Source: Actinokineospora alba (GTDB lineage: Bacteria > Actinomycetota > Actinomycetes > Mycobacteriales > Pseudonocardiaceae). From it: a stretch of 64,000 nucleotides of DNA. This document shows, piece after piece, positions 40,883 to 49,416 of this stretch. The stretch is from positions 3,658,001 through 3,722,000 of the forward strand of contig NZ_SNXU01000001.1 in assembly GCF_004362515.1 (NCBI RefSeq), written 5' to 3'. The notes under the pieces are model-generated. The model was not told where the DNA came from and ran no database searches. It saw only the letters and a program-made list of their open reading frames with translations. Position 1 is the stretch's first letter. Each line of letters opens with the position of its first letter. Made by a program: the position numbers and the translations under genes.

Positions 40883-40908
40883 AAATTGTCTCGGTCGAGG
40901 GAGAAGCC

Positions 40909-41886
40909 ATGAACGACGTCACCGTGATCGAACGGCCGCCGCTGGGTATCCGGCTGCTGCAAGCCCTGGGCGGCGAGCGGGACTGGTTGGCGATGACGGC
41001 CGAGGACTTGGCCACCTTCCGCGAAGCGGAGAACCGCAAGCGGGCGTCCCGTCTCGCCCGCGTGATCACCGGGTTCCCGGACCGCCGGGCCACGGTCCAG
41101 TGGCAGGAGGTGACGTTGCCCGACCGCCTGCTCCCGGTCCGGGTGTACCGGCCGTCCGCCAACGGCGACGCCGACCTACCGCTCGTGCTTCACGTGCACG
41201 GCGGCGGGTTCGTCGGCACGGCGGCGCAGAGCGACTGGGTGAACAGCCATCTCGCCGCACGCCTGCCCGCGGTCGTCGTCTCGGTCGAGCACTGGCTCCT
41301 CGCCCCGGGGACCGCGCTGTCCGCGGCCGTCGACGACGGCTGGGACGTCCTGCGGCACGTGGTGCGCCACGCCGCGCAATGGGGAGTCGACCCGGCGCGC
41401 ACGGCGATCGTGGGCGAGAGCACGGGCGGGTTGATCGCCGCGCTGGCCGCGATCCGGGCCAAGGAGTCCGGCCTGCTCCTGCGGGCGCAGGTGTTGGTCA
41501 ACCCCGCCGTCGACCTGACCGAGACGATGTTCGACCACCCCTCGTTCATCCGGCACGCGAACACCCCGACCCTGAACGTGGAGCAGTTGCGGCTGCTGCA
41601 CCGGTTGGCCGTTCCGCCGGGAACAGACCCACGCCCGCTGTCGCCGCTGCACGCGGACGACCTGGGCGGGCTGGCCCCGGCACTGGTGGTGGTGCCGACC
41701 CTCGACCCGCTGGCCGACCACGGCCGCCGGTTCGCCGCACGGCTTCGCGAGTCCGGGACGCAGGCGCGGCTCGCCGAACATCCCGGAGCGACGCACGCGT
41801 TCCTCAGCATGCCGGGCGTGGTCCCGCAGGCCAAGGCCGCGCGGGCGGAGATCACCGAGTTCCTCCGGGACCGCCTCGCCTGCTGA
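40909..41886 (+). CDS. alpha/beta hydrolase, HSL/esterase-like
   Basis: 325 residues. Oxyanion motif HGGG at 97-100 (LHVHGGGFVG), nucleophile Ser171 in VGESTGG (GxSxG), Asp in PTLDPLADHG and His in PGATHAFLSM complete the triad. The usual DYRLAPE loop reads EHWLLAPG, a divergent form of the hormone-sensitive-lipase signature. It would hydrolyse small esters or lactones. ATG 40909 follows GAGGGAGAA. TetR control next door suggests a ligand-induced detoxification or catabolic role. The 3' end is 9 bp from the convergent sigma-factor stop. Confidence 0.92.
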   Translation: MNDVTVIERPPLGIRLLQALGGERDWLAMTAEDLATFREAENRKRASRLARVITGFPDRRATVQWQEVTLPDRLLPVRVYRPSANGDADLPLVLHVHGGGFVGTAAQSDWVNSHLAARLPAVVVSVEHWLLAPGTALSAAVDDGWDVLRHVVRHAAQWGVDPARTAIVGESTGGLIAALAAIRAKESGLLLRAQVLVNPAVDLTETMFDHPSFIRHANTPTLNVEQLRLLHRLAVPPGTDPRPLSPLHADDLGGLAPALVVVPTLDPLADHGRRFAARLRESGTQARLAEHPGATHAFLSMPGVVPQAKAARAEITEFLRDRLAC

Positions 41887-41895
41887 CAGGTGGGG

Positions 41896-44148
41896 TCATT
41901 GGTAGAAGCTCGTGGTCGCGTAGGTGACGTGGAAGGCGCTGTCCGCCGGTGCGCCCGCCGCCGTGTAGCACCCGATCAGGAGTACGGCGTCGTTCGGTTT
42001 GCTGTAGTCGTTGCGGAGCACGAGGGTGCAGTAGCCGCCGCCGACCGCCGTCACCTGGGTGTAGCTGGGCAGCAGACCGACCGGGAACCGCACGGTGTAG
42101 CGGCCGAGCCCGGTGCGGGTGACGGTGGCCTGACCGGGTTTCGACACCCAGGCGTGGTCGACCGTTCCCGTGGGCCCGATCCGAGCGTGGGCGCCATGGG
42201 GGCGTCGCGGTTCGCCGATCAGGCTGCCCGCGTGGGTGTGGCTGAGGGTGAACACGGTGTCGGCGGGCGTCGCGTCGGTGGTGAAGCAGGCGATCGACGC
42301 CGACCGCGTGGTCCGGTCGGTGATGGCGCAGTGCCTGCGGGTGGCGCCGACCGGTGTCACCTGGACCGCGTCGGCCTGGCCGGTGGCCACGGTGTAGCGG
42401 CCGACGCCGGTGCGGGTGACCGTCCCGCTGTTGTGCCGGTTCCCCGGCAGATAGGCGGATGCGGCCGGATTGTCGGCGTGGACGTACCCGCGCTCGGTGT
42501 CGGCGTGCCCGGCCAGGAAGAGCCCGGTGAAGGGCACGTCGGCGGGACCGCCCGCGCGGTCGAAGCAGACGACCTCGATGGCTTGGTCGACACCCTGCTT
42601 CCACCAGCGGAGCGGTTGGCATGAGGCGCCGACGGCCTGGAAGTCGTTGGCGGTCACGTGCGCGATGCCGCCCGGCGCCCCGATTCCGGGCAGGACGACC
42701 ACATGCCTGCCGGTGCCGAGGCGGGTCACGGTCGCGCGCCTGGGTTCCGCCGGGGTGCGCAGGGCCCATTCGCCCGACGTCCAGTTGCTCTCCTCGTTGC
42801 CGGGGTGTTGGGCCGACGGCGCGAGTTCGCGCGTTCCCGGGTCGGCGGCCCACCTGACCTGCCAGTGTCCCCACGTGGCCGGTTGGGTAACGGGAGCAGG
42901 TGTGGGTTGGGGGCGGGGTTCGCCCGGCCGCGGGTCGTTCGGGCGTTCGCCCGGTGGCACAACCTCGGGCGCGACGCTGGGTGGCTGCGACACACCGCCG
43001 GACTCCGGGGGATTCGTCGTGGTGGCACCGCTGCCGGGCGGCGGGTTCGACGGCGAGGTCGGCGGTGTGGTCGGCGTCGACGTCGGTGCCGCGGGTGCTG
43101 ACGTCGAGGTCGGCTCGCTCGGCGGCGGCACAGCCTCGGGGGAACCGGCTGGGCTGAGCAGGACCAGTGCGACGACCGTGCCCGCCACGGCCAGACTTCC
43201 GCCGATCCCGAGGAGCGCCTTCGCTGAACCCGCGCCCGCCGCCGCACCGCCTGCGGCCGTTTCGGCGGTCGCCGCGCCTGCCTGTGCCGGGTTGAGCAGG
43301 CTGAGCAGGGGCCCGAGGGCGCCGATCCCGGCCGCGGTGCTCACGGTCGCGGTGCCGAGGAACCTGCCCGCGTGCGCGGCGGCGATCGCGGCGACCCCTA
43401 GAGTGGCGAGCACCCGGTCGACGTCGACCTGCGAGGTGGAGCTGCCGGAACAGGAGCCGCACTTCGCCACGTGCTCGACCAGCGCGGGCCACTGATCCGG
43501 CGACGGCGTTTCAGGGACGAGCTTGGCCAGGTTCGCGCAGTGGGTGAAGTCGCCCTTGTGCACCATGGCGATCACCGCGCCGATCTTGGCGAGCTTGGCT
43601 CGCAGGCGGGCGATCCTGGTGCCCGCGTACATCGGCGTCGTCCCCAGCAGTTCCGCGGTCTCCGACCGGGTGAGCGTTCCGCTCTGCTCCCGCACCCACA
43701 GCGCGAACAGCGTCCGCTCGTCCTCGCTGAGACAGGCCGTGAACTGCAGCGACAGCCACCGCATGTGCGCCTCGGACTCCAGGTCCAGTGTCGGCGCGTC
43801 CGGCGCCGCGACCTCGGGCACCTGCTCGGTGTAGTGCTGGCTCACCTTGCCGCTGCGCGGCCGCACCTGGTCGACCGCGCGGCGCTGCGCGATGCGGCAC
43901 AGGTAGGGCTTGAGCGCCCCGTTGTCGCGGAACCCCTCGAACCGCGACTTCACCACGCCGAGGAACACCTCCGCCGCGGCGTCGTCCGCGGCGTCCTTGT
44001 CGAAGTGGAGCTGGGCCCACGCCGTGGCGTGCACCGGGCTCCAGTAGCGCCGGAAGATCTCGCCGAACGCCGAGTTGTCGCCGGACCTGGCGCGCCGCAC
44101 CAGTTCGCTGTCGGTCGCGGCGGTGGAGTCATTCTGGGAGGTCGACAC
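41896..44148 (-). CDS. ECF sigma factor fused to zinc anti-sigma motif, TM helix and extracellular repeats
   Basis: 750 residues from GTG 44148. Sigma region 2 (about 15-95: ELVRRARSGDNSAFGEIFRR, EVFLGVVKSRFEGF) and region 4 (about 130-190: TRSETAELLGTTPMYAGTRI) form a complete ECF factor. A HxxxCxxC motif follows at 226-233 (HVAKCGSC), the zinc anti-sigma signature, then a TM helix (about 313-333). A Pro/Thr/Ser/Gly linker leads to about 300 extracellular residues with three repeats, each opening TVTRxGxGRYTV or similar and holding paired Cys. The layout matches ECF families with C-terminal extensions (ECF52-like). It may be freed by cleavage when the outer domain binds a ligand. The ricin-type gene just upstream suggests a carbohydrate signal. 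Confidence 0.88.
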   Translation of the reverse strand: MSTSQNDSTAATDSELVRRARSGDNSAFGEIFRRYWSPVHATAWAQLHFDKDAADDAAAEVFLGVVKSRFEGFRDNGALKPYLCRIAQRRAVDQVRPRSGKVSQHYTEQVPEVAAPDAPTLDLESEAHMRWLSLQFTACLSEDERTLFALWVREQSGTLTRSETAELLGTTPMYAGTRIARLRAKLAKIGAVIAMVHKGDFTHCANLAKLVPETPSPDQWPALVEHVAKCGSCSGSSTSQVDVDRVLATLGVAAIAAAHAGRFLGTATVSTAAGIGALGPLLSLLNPAQAGAATAETAAGGAAAGAGSAKALLGIGGSLAVAGTVVALVLLSPAGSPEAVPPPSEPTSTSAPAAPTSTPTTPPTSPSNPPPGSGATTTNPPESGGVSQPPSVAPEVVPPGERPNDPRPGEPRPQPTPAPVTQPATWGHWQVRWAADPGTRELAPSAQHPGNEESNWTSGEWALRTPAEPRRATVTRLGTGRHVVVLPGIGAPGGIAHVTANDFQAVGASCQPLRWWKQGVDQAIEVVCFDRAGGPADVPFTGLFLAGHADTERGYVHADNPAASAYLPGNRHNSGTVTRTGVGRYTVATGQADAVQVTPVGATRRHCAITDRTTRSASIACFTTDATPADTVFTLSHTHAGSLIGEPRRPHGAHARIGPTGTVDHAWVSKPGQATVTRTGLGRYTVRFPVGLLPSYTQVTAVGGGYCTLVLRNDYSKPNDAVLLIGCYTAAGAPADSAFHVTYATTSFYQ

Positions 44149-44248
44149 CCCGAACACACCTCGTTCCCCGTCGTGCCTGTTGATCAGAAGGTCGCGGGGA
44201 CGCGCGCCGGCGTTTCGGTCGCGCGCCCCCGCCCGAATCACTGTGGTG

Positions 44249-45223
44249 TCAGCCGATCCGCCACTGCTGGTTCCAGCCGGTGTGGCAGTCCCACTGCAGC
44301 AGCCGGGCACCCACCGGGGCGTCGTGGACCCAGATGTCGAGGCACTTGCCGGTCAACTTGTTGCGGTAGCGGTTGATCGGGTGACCCCACTTGTCGGTGA
44401 GCACCCGTTCCTGCAGCCACACCTGGTTGGTGTCGGCGAGGTCGCAGGGCAACTGCACGACGAGGGCGCCGTTCTGCGGGCTTCGTCCTTGCACGCCAAG
44501 GCATTTGCCGGAGTGCAGGAAGCTGAACCGGCGCGCCTGCGCGCCGAAGCCGCTCGCGTAGGGGGCGTACACCTCCTGGTTCGCGCCGCCGTGGAAGGGC
44601 CACATCCATGCCTGCGCACCGGAGGCGGTGTTCCCGTCCCGGATGTCGGCGACGTGCCCGCGGGTCGGGTTGCTCAGGAAGTTGCCCTGCCGCCATTCCT
44701 GGTTGCGCCCGCCGTGGCAGTCCCAGATCCGCAGCACCGCGCCCTGCGGGGCGACCCCACCGGGAACCTCCAGGCAGCGCTGGCTTCCCTTGTTGCGCAA
44801 CCGAAACGTCGAATAGCCGAACTGGTCGACGGCAAACGTCTCGGGCTTCCACAGCTGCGGGTCGCCGCCGTGGCATGGCCACTGCCACACCTCGGTGCCG
44901 TTGTTCCAGTTGCCCCACCGGACGTCCAGACACATCCGGCTGTGCGTCGCCGCGATCGTGTAATACGGCGTGTTGGGCACACTCTTGACCTCCCAGTGCT
45001 GGTTGAGGTCACCGTGGAACGGCCACGTCCAGATCGACGCCCGCTCCGCCCGGCTCTGCCCGGCCACGTCGACGACCATGCCGCTCGCGGGGTTGCTCAG
45101 GTAGGCCCACGTGGTGCTGTCGGTGAACGGCGGCACGGCGGCCGAACTCGGTGCGGCGCCGGTCAACACCGAGCCCACCACGGCCGCCGAAACCAGCCCG
45201 ATCTTCAAGATGAGTCGCCTCAT
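44249..45223 (-). CDS. secreted ricin-type (RICIN/beta-trefoil) lectin
   Basis: 324 residues. Signal peptide about 1-28 (MRRLILKIGLVSAAVVGSVL, cut near SSA-AV). Two trefoil domains carry many QxW motifs: NQHWEVK, DPQLWKP, NQEWRQG, NQVWLQE, NQQWRIG, alternating with CLDVRWGNW, CLEVPGG, CLGVQGR, CLDIWVH. Such modules bind sugars of plant or fungal walls. A strong GGGAGGAA site precedes the ATG. No catalytic domain is attached, so it is a pure binder. It lies 100 bp upstream of the sigma/anti-sigma fusion on the same strand; co-transcription is plausible. Confidence 0.92.
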   Translation of the reverse strand: MRRLILKIGLVSAAVVGSVLTGAAPSSAAVPPFTDSTTWAYLSNPASGMVVDVAGQSRAERASIWTWPFHGDLNQHWEVKSVPNTPYYTIAATHSRMCLDVRWGNWNNGTEVWQWPCHGGDPQLWKPETFAVDQFGYSTFRLRNKGSQRCLEVPGGVAPQGAVLRIWDCHGGRNQEWRQGNFLSNPTRGHVADIRDGNTASGAQAWMWPFHGGANQEVYAPYASGFGAQARRFSFLHSGKCLGVQGRSPQNGALVVQLPCDLADTNQVWLQERVLTDKWGHPINRYRNKLTGKCLDIWVHDAPVGARLLQWDCHTGWNQQWRIG

Positions 45224-45344
45224 GCTGTGTTCCTCCCGGATCCCGCCGCGCCGGGTTCGGCGCCGCGTGACTCCGATTCGGGTGGCGACTGCGCCGGATA
45301 TCACCGGAAGCCAGGAATCCTGGCGATTCACTCGATCGGCGTAC

Positions 45345-45536
45345 CTACAGAGTTCGTACGAACGTCACGATCGCCTGGACGGCCCCGGTGAACCACCCCC
45401 ACGCCACCCGCACGGCCGCCGCCGCGTCCGCGGGCGACTCGAAGCACCAGACCAGCAGGCCCACCAACACGATCAGCCCGATCCAGCGACGCCCCGACGG
45501 CCCGTCCTTCTCCATGATCACAATCGGCTTGCCCAT
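45345..45536 (-). CDS. small single-pass membrane protein
   Basis: 63 residues. The ATG at 45536 follows GGAGGCAGCG. A hydrophobic helix (RWIGLIVLVGLLVWCF, about 19-34) is followed by an Ala-rich segment and a second hydrophobic stretch (VRVAWGWFTGAVQAIVTFVR). GC3 is high throughout. It precedes the lectin gene on the same strand, 121 bp upstream. No family is recognised; a longer in-frame start exists upstream, but the ribosome site favours this one. Confidence 0.6.
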   Translation of the reverse strand: MGKPIVIMEKDGPSGRRWIGLIVLVGLLVWCFESPADAAAAVRVAWGWFTGAVQAIVTFVRTL

Positions 45537-45657
45537 CGCTGCCTCCACCCACGCCGAGTCCCGCGGCGATCGCCACGGCCACTTCAGTTCGCGTGGGCGC
45601 ACCGGTCGATATCACCCCGACCGACGGCGTCACCCGACCAGTCCAGCGTGGGCCTGA

Positions 45658-46629
45658 TCAACCCGTCAGCGTCACCCCGAGTGCCGTGCGTTCGTAGAGG
45701 ACCACCCGTCCGACCCGGCGGCTGGTGACCAAGCCCGCATCACGCAGCGCCGCCAGGTGATCGGACACGGTCGCCGGGCTGACCCCGTGGGTGCGCGCGA
45801 GAGCTCCGGTCGAGGCCGGAGCGTCGAGTGTGACCAGGATTCGCGCCCGAGTGCGCCCGATGAGCCTGCCCAACGCGTGCGCGGACCGCTGGGGCCGGGC
45901 TTGCCACACCTCCGCGACCCCGCGGGCCGGGTAGATCAGCGTGGGTTGCCACGGCGGCTCGACCACGACGGTCACCACCGGCCAGATGAACACGCTGGGC
46001 ATGAGCAGCAGGCCTTGACCGGTCAGCTCACGGCGCAGCGGATACGCGGTGGCGACGCGCACCGCGTTGTCGGTCCACCGGACCTGCGGGTTCAGGTCCG
46101 CGAGCACCTTGCTCAGACCGCCGTCGGCCAGGTGCCGGGCACGCACCGCGATGTCCGCTTCGAGCCGGTCCCGAACCAGCGGCCAGTGCGGCTTGATCAG
46201 CCGTTCCCAGCAGGTGCGCACGATCGCCGTGATCTCCGCCAGGGTTTTGCCGGGATCGGCGGACAGTCTCGCCGCGAGTTCCGGCGACACCGGCCGCGGT
46301 CCGCGCAGGCACCGGTCGAGCTCGATGGCGACCTGGTCGGTGTCCGTGGCCGCCAGCTGAGCGAGTTCCGTGTGGAACTCGACCAGCGGTCCTTGTGGTG
46401 GCGGGGTGAGGAAATCCGGGGTGTACCCCTTGCGGGGGAGCAGCGCGAGCAGCGGGGCGAGGTAGTCGGCGTCGACGAGGCCGTCGACCTTGCGCAGCCA
46501 CGGCAGGTGGTAGGGCTGGCGACGCACGTCGGTCAGGGTGCGGACCGCCGCGAGCGTCTCCCACAGCGGAGACAACGCGAAGCGACAGCGCAGGAGGTCG
46601 TCGGTGCCCACCACCAGTTCCATCGCCAT
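45658..46629 (-). CDS. ArsR-family regulator with N-terminal DUF5937-like domain
   Basis: 323 residues. The first about 240 residues have no recognised ligand motif but match the DUF5937 layout of actinobacterial ArsR fusions (FALSPLWETLAAVRTL at the start). The C-terminal winged helix is clear: RARILVTLDAPASTGALART, HGVSPATVSDHLAALRDAGL, VTSRRVGRVVLYE. Metal-binding Cys motifs are absent, so it senses another ligand. It is divergent from the MFS gene at 46707 (77 bp) and likely represses it. The start is ATG 46629; a second Met two codons later is possible. Confidence 0.88.
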   Translation of the reverse strand: MAMELVVGTDDLLRCRFALSPLWETLAAVRTLTDVRRQPYHLPWLRKVDGLVDADYLAPLLALLPRKGYTPDFLTPPPQGPLVEFHTELAQLAATDTDQVAIELDRCLRGPRPVSPELAARLSADPGKTLAEITAIVRTCWERLIKPHWPLVRDRLEADIAVRARHLADGGLSKVLADLNPQVRWTDNAVRVATAYPLRRELTGQGLLLMPSVFIWPVVTVVVEPPWQPTLIYPARGVAEVWQARPQRSAHALGRLIGRTRARILVTLDAPASTGALARTHGVSPATVSDHLAALRDAGLVTSRRVGRVVLYERTALGVTLTG

Positions 46630-46706
46630 GGCACCTCCCGCTGGACGTCGATTCGACTATCCCCGAATCCATTGAGCGGCGACAGGGCGCTCCAGATCCT
46701 TATCGG

Positions 46707-47981
46707 GTGACTTCACGGATGACGTACCGCCGCGTCCTGGCCATCCCCGAGTTCCGCGCCATCTTCACCGCCCAGGTCATCGCGACGCTGGGCACCGTGG
46801 TCGCGCAGCTCACCCTCTCCGTCGTGGTGTACCAGCGAACGGGATCCCCGCTGCTCTCGGCGCTGACCTTCGCGCTCGGCTTCGCCCCGTACCTGCTCGG
46901 CGCGACCCTGCTGTCGGCGCTCGCGGATCGGCGTCCACCGCGGGACGTGCTCGTGGCGTGCCAGGCGGTCAGCTGTGGCGTGGTCGCCACGATGGCCGTC
47001 CCCGGCCTGCCGATCGCGCTGCTGTTCCTGCTCCTGCTCGTCCTCGGCACGGTGGCGCCGGTGTTCCAGGGTGCCCGGGCGGCCACCTTGCCGGACGTGG
47101 TGACCGGTGCGGGCTACGCGCTGGCACGGTCGTTGCTGCGACTGGTTTCCCAGAGCACGCAGCTGATCGGGTTCGCCGTCGGCGGCGTCCTGCTGGTTGT
47201 GCTCTCGCCGACGGTGTCACTTTTGTTCGCCACCACCGGTTGCGGAGCCGCCGCGGTTCTCCTGCGGTTCGGCACCGAACGCAGGCAGGCGCGCACAGCC
47301 GACGCCGAGGACTCGATCGCCAAGGCGTCGCTGGTGGGACTCAAGCAGGTCATGGGGGTGCCGGGGTTGCGCCCGCTACTGCTCCTGACCTGGCTCCCGC
47401 CCGCGTTCGCCGTCGCCCCCGAGGCGCTGGCGGTGTCCTACGCCGACGACCTGGGCAGTGGTCCGGCGGTCGTCGGGCTCCTGCTGTGCGCCGCCCCCGC
47501 GGGCTCGGTCCTCGGCGAACTGCTCGCCGGCGCCTTCCTGCCCGCCGCGACCAGAGTCCGGATGGTGGCGCCGATCGCCACGCTGATGTTCCTCCCTCTG
47601 CTGGCGTTCGCCATCCGCCCAGGTGCCGCCCTGGCGACACTGCTGTTGTTCCTCTGCGGATTCGGCTTCACCTATGCGATGGGCTTGGACCAGCGGGTCA
47701 TCGACGCCACCCCGGAGCACCTGCGCGGGCGGACACTGACCATTACTCTGGCCGGACTGATGATCAGTCAGGGACTGGGTTTCGCCGCGGCGGGTGCCGC
47801 CGCCGAATTCGTGACACCGCACGTGGTGGTCGTCGCCGCGGGTGTGCTCGGCTTGGCCACGGTGCTGCTGTGCACGATCCGGAGCAACGCCGATTCGAGT
47901 CCGGGACAGCCCGTGAAGTTCGCCGGAAAAACTTCGCGGTGGGATGTCGAGAACCCGAGCGCGGCTCCGTCCCCTGAGTGA
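46707..47981 (+). CDS. MFS transporter (12 TM)
   Basis: 424 residues with about 12 hydrophobic segments. LSALADRRPPRDVLVACQAV carries the motif-A region between helices 2 and 3. The last 40 residues are a hydrophilic tail. Members with this N-terminus (YRRVLAIPEFRAIFTAQVIA) are typical actinobacterial drug or metabolite exporters of the enterobactin-exporter-like type. It is paired divergently with the ArsR-type regulator. GTG 46707 is used because the upstream 25 bp hold no better start. Confidence 0.9.
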   Translation: MTSRMTYRRVLAIPEFRAIFTAQVIATLGTVVAQLTLSVVVYQRTGSPLLSALTFALGFAPYLLGATLLSALADRRPPRDVLVACQAVSCGVVATMAVPGLPIALLFLLLLVLGTVAPVFQGARAATLPDVVTGAGYALARSLLRLVSQSTQLIGFAVGGVLLVVLSPTVSLLFATTGCGAAAVLLRFGTERRQARTADAEDSIAKASLVGLKQVMGVPGLRPLLLLTWLPPAFAVAPEALAVSYADDLGSGPAVVGLLLCAAPAGSVLGELLAGAFLPAATRVRMVAPIATLMFLPLLAFAIRPGAALATLLLFLCGFGFTYAMGLDQRVIDATPEHLRGRTLTITLAGLMISQGLGFAAAGAAAEFVTPHVVVVAAGVLGLATVLLCTIRSNADSSPGQPVKFAGKTSRWDVENPSAAPSPE

Positions 47982-48017
47982 AACGGCCACAATGGCTGTA
48001 CCGCGAAGGAGAACATC

Positions 48018-48425
48018 ATGGCCAAGTACCTGCTTCTCAAGCACTACCGTGGCGCGCCCGCACCGGTCAACAACGTGCCGATGGACCAGTGGACGCCGGA
48101 CGAGGTTTCCGCACACATGCAGTACATGCATGACTTCGCCGCCAAGCTGGAGGGCACCGGTGAGTACGTCGATGGTCAGGCGCTTGCCCCGGAGGGCACG
48201 TTCGTCCGTTACGACGGCGAGGGTCGCCCGCCGGTGACCGATGGCCCGTTCGCGGAGACGAAGGACTTGATCGCCGGGTGGATGGTGATCGACGTCGAGA
48301 CCTACGAGCGGGCGATCGAGCTGGCGGGTGAGCTGTCCGCGGCTCCGGGTGCCGGTGGCAAGCCGATCCATGAGTGGTTGGAGCTGCGTCCGTTCTACGG
48401 CGTGTCCCCGACCATCACGGAGTGA
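48018..48425 (+). CDS. YCII-related (DGPF) domain protein
   Basis: 135 residues. AKYLLLKHYRGAP at the N-terminus and VTDGPFAETKDLIAGWMVID in the middle are the DGPF/YCII signature. WLELRPFYG closes the domain. These ferredoxin-like proteins often sit next to an ECF sigma gene (ECF41-type loci); none is adjacent here, so this copy is solitary. The ATG follows GAAGGAG. Function unknown. It converges on the secreted hydrolase (7 bp between stops). Confidence 0.88.
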   Translation: MAKYLLLKHYRGAPAPVNNVPMDQWTPDEVSAHMQYMHDFAAKLEGTGEYVDGQALAPEGTFVRYDGEGRPPVTDGPFAETKDLIAGWMVIDVETYERAIELAGELSAAPGAGGKPIHEWLELRPFYGVSPTITE

Positions 48426-48432
48426 CCACGGG

Positions 48433-49257
48433 TCAGCGGGCCAGTGCGTTTCGCTCGAAGCGGGACCAGATTCGGGAGGCGCAGTATCCGCAGCTCGGGC
48501 CGGAGAACTCGGCCCGAGCCCGGTCGTCGCCGAGCAGCTGAGCCCGGAACCACGCGGTGATGGGGCCGCGGAAACCGCCGCCGTCGCGGGCCGCGGTGAA
48601 GTGGCCGGCGCCCGCCAGTTCGCCGTAGACCGCCGGGATGTGGGTCGCCTTCTGGTAGCGCGGGTAGACGAGCAGCTGTGGGGAGACGATCCAGTCGAGC
48701 TGGCCCGCGAGGAAGAACGTGGGACCGTGCAGGGCCGCGACGTTGCCTTGGGGGCCGGGTTCGATGGGCACGGTGGTGTCCACGCGGGGATCGGCGCCTG
48801 CCGCGATGGCGCCGCCGCCGCCCTGGGAGTGGCCCGTCGCGGCGACCTTGGTCAGGTCGACCTTGCCCGCGTAGGCGTCGCCGGGGGTGGTGTTCCGGGT
48901 CGCCAGGTAGTCCAGGCCCGCCAGCATCTCGCGGCCAGAGCCGGACTGTTTGGTGTTCGCCGCGGCCACGATGAACCCGTGCGAGGCGAAGTGCCGCAGC
49001 AGCGCGTCGTAGGACGTCGGTGTCGCACCGGTCCCGTTGCCCCAGATGATCACGGCGTGGGTGCCGCAGCCGCCGAGTTGGGTGGGCCGGTACAGGGTGT
49101 GCGCGTTCCCGCCCGCTTCGACGGTGACCGGGTATGGGCCGGGTGCCGCCCAGTCCGAGGGAGCGGGCGGGCACTCAGCCGCCATGGCCTGGCCCACCAC
49201 GGGCACGGCGGCGGCGATGGCCGCGACAAACCCGATGGCGATCAGTCGTTTCCTCAT
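48433..49257 (-). CDS. secreted alpha/beta hydrolase (cutinase/PET-hydrolase-like)
   Basis: 274 residues. Signal peptide about 1-27 (MRKRLIAIGF, cut near AMA-AE). The triad is Ser144 in ATGHSQGGGG, Asp188 in AGQLDWIVS and His219 in GAGHF. The GHSQGG elbow and the short lid-less layout resemble bacterial cutinase/lipase-type Dienelactone-hydrolase-like esterases. Five cysteines after the signal may form disulphides. It is secreted to hydrolyse esters such as cutin or polyester. GGGAG precedes the ATG. It is divergent from the LAL regulator at 49417 (about 160 bp), which may control it. Confidence 0.88.
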   Translation of the reverse strand: MRKRLIAIGFVAAIAAAVPVVGQAMAAECPPAPSDWAAPGPYPVTVEAGGNAHTLYRPTQLGGCGTHAVIIWGNGTGATPTSYDALLRHFASHGFIVAAANTKQSGSGREMLAGLDYLATRNTTPGDAYAGKVDLTKVAATGHSQGGGGAIAAGADPRVDTTVPIEPGPQGNVAALHGPTFFLAGQLDWIVSPQLLVYPRYQKATHIPAVYGELAGAGHFTAARDGGGFRGPITAWFRAQLLGDDRARAEFSGPSCGYCASRIWSRFERNALAR

Positions 49258-49416
49258 GGGGGCACTCCCTTGTGCGGATGCTGCGTGGCGGGTCGGCCCG
49301 AAGTCTGGCCGCGCCTCGCCGCGTTCGGATATAGGTGAAATCGCGTATTGTCTGTGTACTCGGCCCGTTGTTGGTGGGTGGAATTCGGCGCGAGCGTGCG
49401 AGGTGTGAGTCCGGCG

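Noticed and set aside
38563..41886. Long rightward open frame of about 1,100 codons covering the LuxR, TetR and esterase loci
   Set aside because: Only the last 326 codons (esterase, from ATG 40909) have protein-like motifs and a ribosome site. The rest is antisense to two well-supported leftward genes and reflects high GC.
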